Notes: a model not told the origin generated them from the sequence alone. A DNA stretch of 64,000 nt from Thermophilibacter immobilis (GCF_015277515.1 NZ_CP063767.1:434001-498000), one strand, 5' to 3'; shown: positions 17,232 through 27,055, numbered from the stretch's first letter. Translations and numbers: made by a program.

Positions 17232-19913
17232 GTGAAAGAGTATCTAGCAACAGCTGTCGACGTCCTCGACGAGCTTGGCTCCCGCGAGGAGTCCGGTCTG
17301 AGCGCAGACGAGGCGGCGCAGCGCCTGGCAAAGGACGGACCCAACAAGCTCGACGAGGAGAAGAAGACTCCGCTGTGGGTCCGCTTCTTCCAGCAGATGG
17401 CCGACCCGATGGTCATCATGCTTCTCGTGGCCGCCGCCATCTCGGCCATCACCAGCGCCGTCCAGGGAGAGATGGACATCGCCGAGGTCGCGATCATCCT
17501 CTTCGTCGTCGTCATTAACTCGGTGCTCGGCGTCGTGCAGGAGGCTAAGAGCGAGGAGGCCCTCGAGGCGCTGCAGCAGATGAGCGCGGCGCAGTCCAGG
17601 GTCGTGCGCGACGGCAAGACGGTGCACCTGCCCAGCTCGGAGCTCGTCGTGGGAGACGTGATCCTGCTCGAGGCGGGTGACTCGGTCCCGGCCGACTGCC
17701 GCGTGCTCGAGAGCGCGTCGATGAAGATCGAGGAGGCCGCCCTCACGGGTGAGTCCGTGCCCGTCGAGAAGCACGCCAACGCCATCTCCCTGCCCGCCGA
17801 GTCCGACGACGTGGCCCTGGGCGATCGCAAGAACATGTGTTACATGGGCTCCACCGTGGTCTACGGCCGCGGGCGCGCCGTGGTGGCGGGCACCGGCATG
17901 GACACCGAGATGGGCAAGATCGCCGGCGCCCTGTCCGAGGCAAAGGAGGAGCTCACGCCGCTGCAGGTCAAGCTCGCGGAGCTTTCTCGGATTCTCACCA
18001 TCATGGTGGTCATCATCTGCGCGGTTGTCTTCGTGGTGGACCTCGTCCGCCACGGCTCAGCCATGCTCGCGCAGCCCAAGCTGATCCTGGACACCTTCAT
18101 GGTGGCCGTCTCGCTGGCCGTTGCCGCCATCCCCGAGGGCCTGGTCGCCGTGGTGACCATCGTGCTGTCCCTTGGCGTCACCAAGATGGCCAAGCGTCAG
18201 GCCATCGTCCGCAAGCTCTCCGCCGTGGAGACGCTCGGCTGCACGCAGATTATCTGCTCGGACAAGACCGGCACCCTCACTCAGAACAAGATGACCGTCG
18301 TGAGGCATGCCGCCGAGGACGTGGAGGAGCACGTGCGCGCGATGGCGCTGTGCTCCGACGCCAAGTGGGACGTCGAGGCCGGCGTGGCCGTGGGCGAGCC
18401 TACCGAGGCGGCCCTGGTGGCGGATGCCGCCAAGGAGGGTCAGCCCAAGAGCGATCTGGACGACGAGTACCGGCGCATCGACGAGGCTCCGTTCGACTCG
18501 GGTCGCAAGATGATGTCCGTGGTGTGCGAGACTCCCTCCGATCGCATCGTCCAGTACACCAAGGGAGCGCCTGACGAGGTCCTCAAGCGCTGCACCAAGA
18601 TTCGCCAGTCCGACGGCGTGGTCGAGCTCACCGACGAGATGCGCGAGGAGGTCCTGTCCCAGAACAAGGGCATGGCCGACGACGCCCTGCGCGTGTTGGC
18701 CTCCGCCGAGCGCGCGTGGGATCAGGTGCCCAGCTCCAATGATGCGGCCTTTCTCGAGCAGGACCTCACCTACCTGGGCCTGTCCGGCATGATTGATCCG
18801 GTGCGCCCGGAGGTCGGCCCGGCCATCAAGGAGGCTCACGAGGCCGGCATCAGCACGATCATGATCACGGGCGACCACATCGACACGGCCGTGGCCATTG
18901 CCGCTACGCTGGGCATCATCGACGACCGCTCCGAGGCCATCACGGGCGCCGAGCTCGACAGGATGTCCGACGAGGAGTTCGACCGCAACCTCGAGCGCTA
19001 CGGCGTGTACGCGCGCGTGCAGCCCGAGCACAAGACGCGCATCGTCGAGGCGTGGAAGGCCAGGGGCCAGATCGTGGCCATGACCGGAGACGGCGTGAAC
19101 GACGCCCCCTCCATCAAGCGCGCCGACATCGGCGTGGGCATGGGCATCACGGGCACCGACGTCACCAAGAACGTGGCCGACATGGTCCTCGCCGACGACA
19201 ACTTCGCCACGATCATCGGTGCGGTCGAAGAGGGCCGTCGCATCTACGACAACATCCGCAAGTTCATCCAGTTCCTGCTCTCCGCGAACCTCGCCGAGGT
19301 CTTCTCGGTGTTCATCGCCACGGTGATCGGGTTCACCATCTTCCAGCCGGTCCAGCTGCTGTGGATCAACCTCATCACGGACCTCTTCCCGGCCCTGGCC
19401 CTGGGGATGGAGGACGCCGAGGGCGACGTCATGAAGCGCAAGCCGCGCAACGCCTCCGATGGCGTCTTCGCCGGCGGCATGGGCCTGGACTGCGTGGTCC
19501 AGGGGCTCGTCATCACGGCGCTCGTGCTCGCCTCGTTCTTCGTGGGCGTCTACTTTGACATGGGCTACATTCACATCGCCGACATGATCGCGGGCAACGC
19601 GGACGAGGAGGGCGTCACCATGGCGTTCATCACGCTCTCCATGGTCGAGATCTTCCACTGTTTCAACATGCGCAGCCGCCGTGCCTCGCTGTTCACCATG
19701 AAGAAGCAGAACAAGTGGCTGTGGGCGGCGGCGCTTCTCGCGCTCGTGCTCACGGTGGTCGTCGTCGAGGTCGATCCCCTGGCCCAGATGTTCGGCTTCG
19801 TGCCGCTGCCAGGCGAGGCCATGGCATGGGCGCTGGTGCTGGCGTTCCTGATCATCCCACTCATGGAGGTCTACAAGGCCATCATGCGCCGGGTCGAGAA
19901 GGACCAGAGCTAG
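17232..19913 (+). CDS. P-type Ca2+-transporting ATPase
   Basis: A complete 893-residue type II P-ATPase. It has the actuator motif LTGESVPVEK, the phosphorylation site Asp344 in CSDKTGTLTQ, the KGAPDEVLKRC nucleotide site and the hinge TGDGVNDAPSIKRAD. The M4 motif AAIPEGL matches calcium pumps of the SERCA/PMR1 group, so Ca2+ (or Mn2+) export is likely. Starts at GTG 17232 after AGGAGGAGAGG. A stem-loop follows the stop codon. It is apparently a single-gene transcript. Confidence 0.95.
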   Translation: MKEYLATAVDVLDELGSREESGLSADEAAQRLAKDGPNKLDEEKKTPLWVRFFQQMADPMVIMLLVAAAISAITSAVQGEMDIAEVAIILFVVVINSVLGVVQEAKSEEALEALQQMSAAQSRVVRDGKTVHLPSSELVVGDVILLEAGDSVPADCRVLESASMKIEEAALTGESVPVEKHANAISLPAESDDVALGDRKNMCYMGSTVVYGRGRAVVAGTGMDTEMGKIAGALSEAKEELTPLQVKLAELSRILTIMVVIICAVVFVVDLVRHGSAMLAQPKLILDTFMVAVSLAVAAIPEGLVAVVTIVLSLGVTKMAKRQAIVRKLSAVETLGCTQIICSDKTGTLTQNKMTVVRHAAEDVEEHVRAMALCSDAKWDVEAGVAVGEPTEAALVADAAKEGQPKSDLDDEYRRIDEAPFDSGRKMMSVVCETPSDRIVQYTKGAPDEVLKRCTKIRQSDGVVELTDEMREEVLSQNKGMADDALRVLASAERAWDQVPSSNDAAFLEQDLTYLGLSGMIDPVRPEVGPAIKEAHEAGISTIMITGDHIDTAVAIAATLGIIDDRSEAITGAELDRMSDEEFDRNLERYGVYARVQPEHKTRIVEAWKARGQIVAMTGDGVNDAPSIKRADIGVGMGITGTDVTKNVADMVLADDNFATIIGAVEEGRRIYDNIRKFIQFLLSANLAEVFSVFIATVIGFTIFQPVQLLWINLITDLFPALALGMEDAEGDVMKRKPRNASDGVFAGGMGLDCVVQGLVITALVLASFFVGVYFDMGYIHIADMIAGNADEEGVTMAFITLSMVEIFHCFNMRSRRASLFTMKKQNKWLWAAALLALVLTVVVVEVDPLAQMFGFVPLPGEAMAWALVLAFLIIPLMEVYKAIMRRVEKDQS

Positions 19914-19937
19914 GCTTGCTTCCGGTTTTGCTCTTTA

Positions 19938-19971
19938 GGGCCCCGTTGGCTTCTCGAAGCCGGCGGGGCCC
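19938..19971. terminator. 15-bp stem-loop after the calcium ATPase gene
   Basis: A stem of 15 pairs (two G-U) is formed by 19938-19952 and 19957-19971, with a CTCG loop closed by T-A pairs. GC-rich, no T-tract follows. It fits the U-less stem-loops seen after other genes in this window. Confidence 0.7.
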
Positions 19972-20028
19972 CGTGCGTGGCGTTGGCTATACTTCTCCCC
20001 GAGGCGGGCGAGCTGACGGGGGTGGCGT

Positions 20029-21219
20029 GTGACCAAGCGAGCGGCGAGAAGACGGCGCGAGGGGAGCGGCGAAGCTCCCCAGAGCCTGCCCGCCCTCTCG
20101 ACCCTGACGGACCTGCCTGCCTTTGACGAGCTCACCGCCAGTCAGCGCCAGCGCGGCGCGTTTGCGGACGCATGCGAACGCGTAGGCGTCGATGGCACCG
20201 TGGGGTGCGAGACGGATCTTGTGCTTGGCTGCGTGGTACGCCTGGACCGTGGGTTTCCTGCCGTGGCGTGCGCGGGCGGGGTGTTCAGGGCGGAGTTCTC
20301 GGCGCGCCTCACCAAGGGACGCTCCGGCGACGGCGGGTCACGCGTCGCCGTGGGAGACTGGGTGTGCGCGCGACGTCCCCTCGCGCATGACATGGGCCTC
20401 ATCGAGGAGGTTCTTCCCCGTGAGAGCGACATCGCGCGCTGGAGGGGCGGCGCGCGCGGGGAGCGGCAGACGCTTGCGGCCAATGTGGACGTGGTGCTCG
20501 TCGTGCAGCAGCTCGGGGAGCGTCCCGTCTCATGCGAGCGCATCGCCCGCTCGGCCGTCATCGCGCGCGACTGCGGCGCCCGCGTGGCGGTGGTCCTCAC
20601 CAAGGCTGACCGGGCCTCCGACGAGGTTCTCGCCCGAGACGTCGCCTGCGTGCGCGAGATCCTTGGGGACTCCTGCGCCCTCGCCCTCACCTCGTCCGCG
20701 CAGCGCGAGAAGGAGCGCCGGCGCGTGCGAGACCGCTCGGGGGAGCTGGGAGTCGCCTGGGGGGCCGACGCCGTGAGGGCCCTTGTGCCCGCGGGCGTGG
20801 TTGCCATCGTGCTGGGAGAGTCGGGGGCGGGGAAGTCCACGCTCCTGAATGCGCTCGTAGGCCGCGACGTGCTCGAGACGGGCTCGGTGCGCGTGGCCGA
20901 CGACGCCGGCAGACACACCACGGTCGCGCGGCGCATGGTGTCTCTGCCGGGGGCCGGCGTCGTCGTGGACGAGCCGGGCCTGAGGAGCCTTCCCCTCGTG
21001 GGGCACGAGCGGGGCCTCTCGCAGGTGTTCCCCGAGATCAGCGAAGCGGCTCGCACGTGTCGCTTCAGGGACTGCACCCACCTGCACGAGCCGGGCTGCG
21101 CCGTGCGCGCCCAGCATGAGGAGGGGGTCGTCTCGGACGAGCGGCTCGCCTGTTACCTGGCTCTGGCTGCCGAGATGCGCAAGAGCGCCTCGACCCTTGA
21201 CCCCGATGTGGTCATCTAG
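20029..21219 (+). CDS. rsgA: ribosome small-subunit-dependent GTPase A
   Basis: A 396-residue circularly permuted GTPase that helps 30S subunit maturation. An OB-fold domain leads (about 40-140), then G4 (VLTKAD), G1 (GESGAGKST) and G3 (VVDEPGLRS, in place of the commoner DTPG). A C-terminal zinc knuckle follows with CRFRDCTHLHEPGC. The start GTG at 20029 has only a GGGGGTGG stretch upstream. The N-terminal 30 residues are basic and longer than usual. The gene stands alone. Confidence 0.95.
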   Translation: MTKRAARRRREGSGEAPQSLPALSTLTDLPAFDELTASQRQRGAFADACERVGVDGTVGCETDLVLGCVVRLDRGFPAVACAGGVFRAEFSARLTKGRSGDGGSRVAVGDWVCARRPLAHDMGLIEEVLPRESDIARWRGGARGERQTLAANVDVVLVVQQLGERPVSCERIARSAVIARDCGARVAVVLTKADRASDEVLARDVACVREILGDSCALALTSSAQREKERRRVRDRSGELGVAWGADAVRALVPAGVVAIVLGESGAGKSTLLNALVGRDVLETGSVRVADDAGRHTTVARRMVSLPGAGVVVDEPGLRSLPLVGHERGLSQVFPEISEAARTCRFRDCTHLHEPGCAVRAQHEEGVVSDERLACYLALAAEMRKSASTLDPDVVI

Positions 21220-21488
21220 ATAGCCTATATATAAATATATAATCTTTATTGAAGCGAGTGAGGCGTGCGGCTGCAGCGGGGACGCTGGGGATCCCGCCTC
21301 TCGTTTTGACTCCGCTTATGTCTGTTTACCTGCTGATAAGTTATTTTTTGCCCGTCTGCGGAAAGAAAGCGGTAAGAAGGCGGAAGGCCTTTCTCAAAAA
21401 CTCGCCGAGAGCCCTTTGGTGCGGGGAGAAAATGCTCTCACACGCCACGTCGTCACGGGGACGACCGGCGGGAGGGAGGGCCTGACCA
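21220..21488. other. intergenic leader before the Tad pilus operon
   Basis: 269 bases. The first part is strikingly AT-rich (21225-21250, a TATATA-type tract), unlike the surrounding GC-rich DNA. A TTGACT box at 21306 could be a -35 element, but no convincing -10 was found at the right distance. A 78-codon open frame here lacks a ribosome site and family resemblance. The stretch probably carries the pilus operon promoter. Confidence 0.5.
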
Positions 21489-22193
21489 ATGACTCGTCGC
21501 TTGAGATTTGTCCTGTCAGGGGCGCTTGCCCTGCTTGCGGCCGTGCTGTGCGCCTCGTACGGCCAGCACGTCAGAGACGAGGCCGACCGCGTGAGGGCGG
21601 AGGCTCTCGAGCGCTATGGCGGCGAGGTTGTGAACCTCGTGGTTGCCTCCGACGGGCTCGAGGCGGGAGACATCGTGGACCGCCAGAGCGTCGTGGAGCG
21701 CGACTGGATTTTTGACCTCGCCCCCGAGGGGGCCGTGACGGACCTGGAGAGCGTCCTTGGCACGGAGGTGACGGTTCCCGTTGCGGCGGGGGCACCCCTC
21801 ACGTCCCTCAATTTCAGAGACGATGCCGATGCAGTGGAGGTGCCCTCGGGACGCGTGGCGCTCTCGGTCCCCGTGACCGACAAGCTCGCTCTGCCGTCCT
21901 CGGTGGCTGCGGGAGGGATGCTCGTTGCCTACGAGGTGCAGGACGCGGGCACCAAGGTGGTGTCCTCCAGCCTGCAGGTGCTGCGAGCGCCGGGGGAGCA
22001 GACGACTGTGGGCTCGCATGCCGCAATCACGCTCGCTGCTTTGCCGGATGACGTCGCTCCCGTGCTGGCCGCAAGCGCTCAGGGGAGCCTACGCCTCGCC
22101 CTGCCGGCCGATGACGTCACCGGGCTTTCTGGCGAGTCCAAGACGGCGCCGACCGTGGTCTCCGCCGAGAGCGCGAAGGGAGACGGCGCATGA
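21489..22193 (+). CDS. cpaB: CpaB/RcpC-like Flp pilus assembly protein (SAF domain)
   Basis: A 234-residue protein with one N-terminal membrane segment (residues 5-24). A SAF-like domain follows, marked by VVASDGLEAGDIVDRQSV and VLGTEVTVPVAAGAPLTSLNF. CpaB-type proteins belong to the envelope part of the Tad/Flp machine. This short form, without a secretin partner, fits a Gram-positive system. It is the first gene of the pilus operon, and its stop overlaps the start of the next gene by 4 bp. Confidence 0.85.
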   Translation: MTRRLRFVLSGALALLAAVLCASYGQHVRDEADRVRAEALERYGGEVVNLVVASDGLEAGDIVDRQSVVERDWIFDLAPEGAVTDLESVLGTEVTVPVAAGAPLTSLNFRDDADAVEVPSGRVALSVPVTDKLALPSSVAAGGMLVAYEVQDAGTKVVSSSLQVLRAPGEQTTVGSHAAITLAALPDDVAPVLAASAQGSLRLALPADDVTGLSGESKTAPTVVSAESAKGDGA

Positions 22194-23461
22194 ATGACTG
22201 GATTTCCTTCTGCGGCGAGACGAGCCGCCCTGACGTGACCCGTGCCTGCCTGGCCCTTGATACCTCGGCGAGGCTCGAGTTTGCGACCAGCGCCGACGGT
22301 CTGCGCAGGGCGGTCTTCGAGTCCGCACCCGGCGAGCTCGGCGTCATCGTGGGGCCCGCGCCGGATGGCGTCTCGGACGTGAACCTCGCGGCGGCGCTTG
22401 CCCATGACGGCAACGCGCGGCGCGTGGTCCTAGCGACGGCGGGCGTGTCGGGATCCCTGAGGTCGCGCGCCGCACGAGCGGGCGTAGACCTCGTCGTCGA
22501 CTTCGAGGAGCTGGGGGAGGGGCCGTGCGCTGAGGCGGGCAGGAGCGCGGCGGATGGGGGTCCTTGCACGCTGCCCGCTGCCGTGCCCCTCCCCACCTCG
22601 TCTTCTCGTTCGGAGGGCACGGCACCTGAGGGTTCCGCCGCTCCCGTCCTGGTGTTTTGCTCGGGTCGCGGAGGAGTGGGGAAGACCTCGATCGTGGCCG
22701 CCGCGGCGGCCCAGGCCACCCTCTGGGGCCTGCGTGTGGTCGCGCTCGACCTCGACCTCTCCTGCGGCAACCTGTACAGCTGCTTCGGCCTGACCGGGGG
22801 CTTCGACCTCGCGCGGCATGGCGTCCCGGGCGAGGGGGGGACCGATGCCACGCGGGGCGTATGCGTCGGCGGTGCCCCCTCCCTGCGCGTGCTCGGTCCG
22901 TGCGAGCGACCCGAGACGGCTGAGCTGGCGATGCCGCACGTGGGAGGTCTCCTGGAGCGTCTGTCTCACGAGTGCGACCTCGTACTCGTGGACACCTCGA
23001 CGACGTTTACCGACGCCGTCGCCCAGGCGGCCCAGCGCTCGGACCGCCTCGTGCTAGTCACGGACACGCGCCCCGGCGCCGCGGCGGCTCTCGCCCGCAT
23101 GGCAGGCCTCGCGGTGCGGCTGGGGGTCGCGCGCACGCGCATCGCGCGCCTCGAGAACCGGACGAGTCCGAGGTCGAGGATGGACTTCGCCCTGGGGCGC
23201 GCGGAGGTCGGCCTCGAGGCGGCTCGCGCATTCAGGACCTTCGAGGGCGGCGCGGAGGTGTCCGATCTCCTGTCCTCCGGAGACGCCCTGGACCTGGCCG
23301 AGGCGGGCTCGGCGTTCTCTGACTCCGTGGCTTGCGTGCTCGCGCAGCTCCTTGCCGAGCTGGGGAGGCTCCCCCCAGCGGAGGGCGCCCAGCAGGCTCT
23401 GGAGGCAGACGCACCGGGCCGTCATCGGGGGCTTCTCGGACGGCTCAGGGAGGCGAGGTAG
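22190..23461 (+). CDS. tadZ: TadZ/CpaE-like ATPase
   Basis: A 423-residue protein. An N-terminal receiver-like region (about 1-115) is joined by a variable linker to a MinD/ParA-type ATPase domain. The deviant Walker A is GRGGVGKTS near residue 160, and LVLVDTSTTF supplies the Walker B region. TadZ/CpaE proteins place the pilus machine at its cellular site. It overlaps the CpaB gene and is followed after 2 bp by the CpaF/TadA ATPase. Confidence 0.85.
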   Translation: MNDWISFCGETSRPDVTRACLALDTSARLEFATSADGLRRAVFESAPGELGVIVGPAPDGVSDVNLAAALAHDGNARRVVLATAGVSGSLRSRAARAGVDLVVDFEELGEGPCAEAGRSAADGGPCTLPAAVPLPTSSSRSEGTAPEGSAAPVLVFCSGRGGVGKTSIVAAAAAQATLWGLRVVALDLDLSCGNLYSCFGLTGGFDLARHGVPGEGGTDATRGVCVGGAPSLRVLGPCERPETAELAMPHVGGLLERLSHECDLVLVDTSTTFTDAVAQAAQRSDRLVLVTDTRPGAAAALARMAGLAVRLGVARTRIARLENRTSPRSRMDFALGRAEVGLEAARAFRTFEGGAEVSDLLSSGDALDLAEAGSAFSDSVACVLAQLLAELGRLPPAEGAQQALEADAPGRHRGLLGRLREAR

Positions 23462-23463
23462 CC

Positions 23464-24786
23464 ATGTCGGTCCTGGAGATGGTCCGCGAGGTCGAGGCTG
23501 CCGGAGTCGCGTCATCCGGTGCGCATGCGCGCCTGCGGGCGGCCCGCGAGCGACTCAAGGCGAGCCTGGTGGAGCGTCTGGGGCTCCCCACCATCGCGGG
23601 GATGCTCTCGAGCGAAAGCGTGGCCCAGGCCAAGGAGGAGCTCGGCGTCGCGCTCGAGGCCATCCTTAACACGCAGGGCTACGAGGACCTCATGGACGAC
23701 GAGCGCGCCTCCGTCGTCCGCCAGGTCATAGACGAGGTGTGCGGGCTCGGTCCCCTGCAGCCGCTGCTCGAGGACGACGAGGTCACCGAGGTGATGGTCA
23801 ACGGCTGCTCCGCCCTGTTCTACGAGCGCGCGGGGGAGCTCTTCTCCGCGCAGGCGGTGTTCGACTCGCCCGAGCAGATCATGATCGTGATCGACCGCAT
23901 CCTCGCCCCGCTCGGCCGCAGGCTCGACCGCTCGAGTCCTCTCGTGAGCGCTCGTCTCGCCAACGGGGACCGCGTGAACGCGGTCGCGGCCCCCATCGCC
24001 ATCGACGGTCCGGCGGTGACCATCAGGAAGTTCTCGAACGAGGTGCGGACCCTGGGGCGCCTCGTCAGTCTTGGGTCGCTCCCCGACTGGTACGCGCGGC
24101 TCCTGTCATGGGCGGTGCGCATGCGACGCTCCGTCGCGGTTGCGGGAGGGACGGGGTCGGGCAAGACCACGCTGCTCAACGCCCTGTCGTACGAAATCCC
24201 CCTGGGCGAGAGGATCGTCACGATCGAGGACTCGGCCGAGCTGCGCTTCGACGCGCACCCCAATGTCGTGCGCATGGAGGCTCGCGGGGACTCCATCGAG
24301 GGGACGGGCGAGGTGGGCATCCGCGAGCTCGTGAAGAACGCCCTGCGCATGCGCCCCGACCGCATCGTGGTGGGGGAGGTGCGCGGCGAGGAGTGCATCG
24401 ACATGCTGCAGGCCATGAACACGGGACACGACGGCTCCCTGACGACGCTTCACGCCGGCGACGCCGAGGAGGCGGTGCTCAGGCTTGTCCTCATGGCGCG
24501 CTTTGGCATGGACCTTCCCACCGAGCTCATAGAGGAGCAGATCGCGACGGCCATCGACCTCATCGTGGTGACCCGCCGCCTCGCCGACGGAACGCGCCTC
24601 GTCACCTCGATGAGCGAGGTCGCGCGAGGGCCCGGCGGTGAGGCTGAGCTTACCGAGTGCGTGAGCTTCGGGCCTGTGGCGCGCTCGTGGCGCCTTTCTC
24701 GCGAGCCCGGCTTCGTGGGACGGGGCGTGGACGACGGCGTCCTCGACGAGAGGGAGGTGGAGCGATGGAGGCGGCGCTGCTCGTAG
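23464..24786 (+). CDS. tadA: CpaF/TadA secretion ATPase
   Basis: A 440-residue hexameric traffic ATPase that powers Flp pilus assembly. The Walker A motif is AGGTGSGKTT (about residue 230). The Asp box TIEDSAELR, the stretch RPDRIVVGEVRGEE (Walker B) and TGHDGSLTTLHA (His box) all match the family. Start chosen at ATG 23464, just after the TadZ stop; GGGAGGCGAGG overlaps the end of that gene. The end overlaps TadB by 22 bp. Confidence 0.95.
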   Translation: MSVLEMVREVEAAGVASSGAHARLRAARERLKASLVERLGLPTIAGMLSSESVAQAKEELGVALEAILNTQGYEDLMDDERASVVRQVIDEVCGLGPLQPLLEDDEVTEVMVNGCSALFYERAGELFSAQAVFDSPEQIMIVIDRILAPLGRRLDRSSPLVSARLANGDRVNAVAAPIAIDGPAVTIRKFSNEVRTLGRLVSLGSLPDWYARLLSWAVRMRRSVAVAGGTGSGKTTLLNALSYEIPLGERIVTIEDSAELRFDAHPNVVRMEARGDSIEGTGEVGIRELVKNALRMRPDRIVVGEVRGEECIDMLQAMNTGHDGSLTTLHAGDAEEAVLRLVLMARFGMDLPTELIEEQIATAIDLIVVTRRLADGTRLVTSMSEVARGPGGEAELTECVSFGPVARSWRLSREPGFVGRGVDDGVLDEREVERWRRRCS

Positions 24787-25709
24787 CGGCCTGCCTGCTG
24801 ACGTGCCTTGCAGCTCTCGTCGCTCTTCCCCCGCAGGGGGAGCCCGCTGGGCCCCGTAGGGCGCTCAGGGCGAGACGGGCGCTGTCTCGTTCGGCCTTTG
24901 CCGTTCTGGAGCGACTCGCCCGGACGCGCCTGGTCGAGGGGGTTCTCGCCACGCGGGTGGGGGCGAGCCTGGCCCGTGAGCTTGCCTCTCGTGCAAAGGT
25001 GCCCGCTCACCTCATGAACGAGCAGGTGGCAGCCGCGGCACTCGTGGTCATCCTGGCGCTTGCGAGCGTGGGGGCGGGCCTCGTGTTCGCGTCTGCGGCA
25101 GCCGGAGTCGTGGCGTCCGTGGCGCTCTTTGTCACGGCCGTGGCGCGCGATGGCGCTCGCAGGCAGCGCTCCCGCCGCGAGGCAGCTGCCGCGATGCCGG
25201 GCATCTATCGGACGCTCTCCGTGGCCATGGGGTCGGGGCAGACGCTCGCCCAGGCCGTCGAGTACGTGGGCTCTCACGAGCGGGGGACGGCGGCGGGGGC
25301 CTTCGCCCGAACGTCTCTGCGACTGCGATGTGGCATGGGGACGGAGGAGGCCGTGGAGCGCCTCGCTGCGGAGCTCGATGCTCCGGGGACGGGGCTTCTC
25401 GCCACCGCGCTCGTGGTCTCGCACCGCACGGGAAGTCCACTGCGCGACCTACTCCTGCGCTCGGCGCGCCTGGTCGAGCGTCAGGGGGAGTTCGAGCGCC
25501 TGCTTACGGTCAAGACGGCCCAGGTCAGGCTCTCGGTCAGGATTGTGTGCCTGCTTCCGGTGGTCATGGTCGGACTGCTGACGCTCATATCCCCCGACTT
25601 CCAGCGCGGTCTGCTCACCGCCCCGGGCCTTGCGTGCGTGGCCCTGGCGCTGCTGCTCGACGGCCTTGCCCTGCTGATCATCAGGCGCCTCGTGCGCGGG
25701 GTCCTGTGA
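24765..25709 (+). CDS. tadB: TadB inner-membrane platform protein
   Basis: A 314-residue type II secretion F-domain protein with N-terminal, central (about 85-125) and C-terminal (about 260-310) membrane segments. The F-domain pattern appears as RTLSVAMGSGQTLAQAVEYVG. It forms the membrane platform of the Tad pilus with TadC. The ATG at 24765 follows GGGAGGTGGAG and lies inside the end of the CpaF gene. Its stop overlaps the TadC start. Confidence 0.88.
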   Translation: MEAALLVAACLLTCLAALVALPPQGEPAGPRRALRARRALSRSAFAVLERLARTRLVEGVLATRVGASLARELASRAKVPAHLMNEQVAAAALVVILALASVGAGLVFASAAAGVVASVALFVTAVARDGARRQRSRREAAAAMPGIYRTLSVAMGSGQTLAQAVEYVGSHERGTAAGAFARTSLRLRCGMGTEEAVERLAAELDAPGTGLLATALVVSHRTGSPLRDLLLRSARLVERQGEFERLLTVKTAQVRLSVRIVCLLPVVMVGLLTLISPDFQRGLLTAPGLACVALALLLDGLALLIIRRLVRGVL

Positions 25710-26344
25710 TGGGGGCCAGAGAGGCGGCCCTGATCGTGGTGGTGTCCGCGTGCGCGGCGCTGTCCGCCCTCATGCTCGCTGGCACCTTCCCGAGCCGTAT
25801 CCAAGCCCCCGCCCTCGTCAGGCGAGCGGCCGCCTGGGTGCGCGACCTTCCCGCGCTTCGTCGCGCCCGGGGCCTGGAGCGGCTCTCCCGTCGGCGCGCG
25901 TCGTGCCTCGCGGAGCTTCCGGTCCTGCTCGACGTGGTCACGCTCGGCCTGTCGGCGGGGCTCTCGTTCGACTCGTCTCTCGAGCTCTACTGCGAGCGCT
26001 ACGACGGCGAGCTCGCCCACGCGTTCTCGGAGGCGATGCTCAGCTGGAGGATCGGGGCCTCTACCCGGGAGGGCGCCCTCGCGAGCCTCGCCGACGAGCT
26101 GGGGGTGGCCGCCCTGGGGAGGTTCTCCTCGGTGGTCGCCGAGGCCCTCGCGTTCGGGACGCCCCTGGCCGAGGCCCTCGAGCGGCAGGCCCAGGTCATG
26201 CGAGACGAGCAGCGCTCGCAGATCGAGGAGGAGATAGAGCGGGTTCCGGTGAAGATGCTGATTCCCCTGGGGACGCTCATCGTCCCCGCGATGTTTCTCG
26301 CCATCCTGGGCCCGCTTCTGGGGTCCTCGCTGGTGGCTGGATAG
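25709..26344 (+). CDS. tadC: TadC inner-membrane platform protein
   Basis: A 211-residue F-domain protein. The start ATG shares a base with the TadB stop codon (TGATG). The central segment PVLLDVVTLGLSAGLSFDSS and the C-terminal membrane pair KMLIPLGTLIVPAMFLAILG are typical of TadC. It is shorter than many TadC proteins, which reach about 300 residues, so the N-terminal part is reduced. It acts as the second platform subunit of the pilus machine. Confidence 0.85.
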   Translation: MGAREAALIVVVSACAALSALMLAGTFPSRIQAPALVRRAAAWVRDLPALRRARGLERLSRRRASCLAELPVLLDVVTLGLSAGLSFDSSLELYCERYDGELAHAFSEAMLSWRIGASTREGALASLADELGVAALGRFSSVVAEALAFGTPLAEALERQAQVMRDEQRSQIEEEIERVPVKMLIPLGTLIVPAMFLAILGPLLGSSLVAG

Positions 26345-26393
26345 GCGCTAGGACGTTTCGGGGCCATGGGCCCCTTGAGGAAGGGAGAAGCAC

Positions 26394-26591
26394 ATGAGGA
26401 TGGCAAAGCTGGCAGGAAGGGCTCTGGCCTCGTCGCGCGCGCTCGTTGCCGACGAGTCGGGGCAGGGGACGACCGAGTACGCGATTCTCGTGGGCGTGCT
26501 CGTGGTCATAGCGATCGTGGCGATCATCGCTTTCAGGGACCGGGTCTCTGAGCTGTGGGATGCCATAGCGAGCGGCATCAACTCGCTGTGA
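26394..26591 (+). CDS. flp: Flp-type major pilin
   Basis: A 65-residue prepilin. The leader ends in ...ADESG and the mature part would begin QGTTEYAILVGVLVV, with Glu at +5 and a hydrophobic helix, as in type IVb Flp pilins. AAGGGAGAAG precedes the ATG. It is the likely main subunit of the fibre. A prepilin peptidase (TadV/CpaA) needed for cleavage is not found in this window. The stop codon overlaps the start of the next gene. Confidence 0.93.
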   Translation: MRMAKLAGRALASSRALVADESGQGTTEYAILVGVLVVIAIVAIIAFRDRVSELWDAIASGINSL

Positions 26592-27055
26592 GCCGGAGGG
26601 GCCCTGCGGGCGCGCTCGTCTTGCTCGTGGCCGTTGCGTTGGTGGTGGCAGTCTTCGGTGGCCTCGGTCGGAAGGACGAGCTCTCACAGGAGGCCGTCCT
26701 CGCCCCGGAGGCACGGGACTCCCTGGAGGCCCTGGGGGACTCGGAGGGAGCCCCCGTCGCTCGCGACCTGCTCGACCAGGCTGACGCCGTCAGCTACGAG
26801 AGCGAGCTCGACCTGGAGGAGGAGGCCTCCGACCTGCTCGAGGAGTATCGGCAGCGTGGGGACTGCGTCGTGGCCCAATACGGCTACCTGGATCTTTTGG
26901 GAGGAACGTGGGGATGCGTGATGCAGGGAGAGGGGTGGGTTGAGATATGTCTCGTGCAGAGAGGCGCCGGCGACGCGAGAAGCGACGTCGTCGTGTGGCA
27001 TATGGACGCAGAAGACGTCGCGGCCGTCTGCGATCCGGAGGCGGGGCCCGCCTGA
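26588..27055 (+). CDS. single-span protein of the Tad locus
   Basis: A 155-residue protein with one N-terminal membrane segment (residues 7-25) and an acidic extracytoplasmic part rich in Glu and Asp. Start placed at GTG 26588, overlapping the pilin stop codon, which implies coupled translation; no strong ribosome site is seen. Three cysteines in the C-terminal half (CVVAQYGYLDLLGGTWGCV and EICLV) could form disulfides. No family was recognised. Its place directly after the pilin suggests a pilus accessory or minor tip role. Confidence 0.65.
   Translation: MSRRGPAGALVLLVAVALVVAVFGGLGRKDELSQEAVLAPEARDSLEALGDSEGAPVARDLLDQADAVSYESELDLEEEASDLLEEYRQRGDCVVAQYGYLDLLGGTWGCVMQGEGWVEICLVQRGAGDARSDVVVWHMDAEDVAAVCDPEAGPA

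Noticed and set aside
21249-21485. 78-codon frame before the pilus operon
   Set aside because: No ribosome site, no family resemblance and its start lies in the AT-rich leader.
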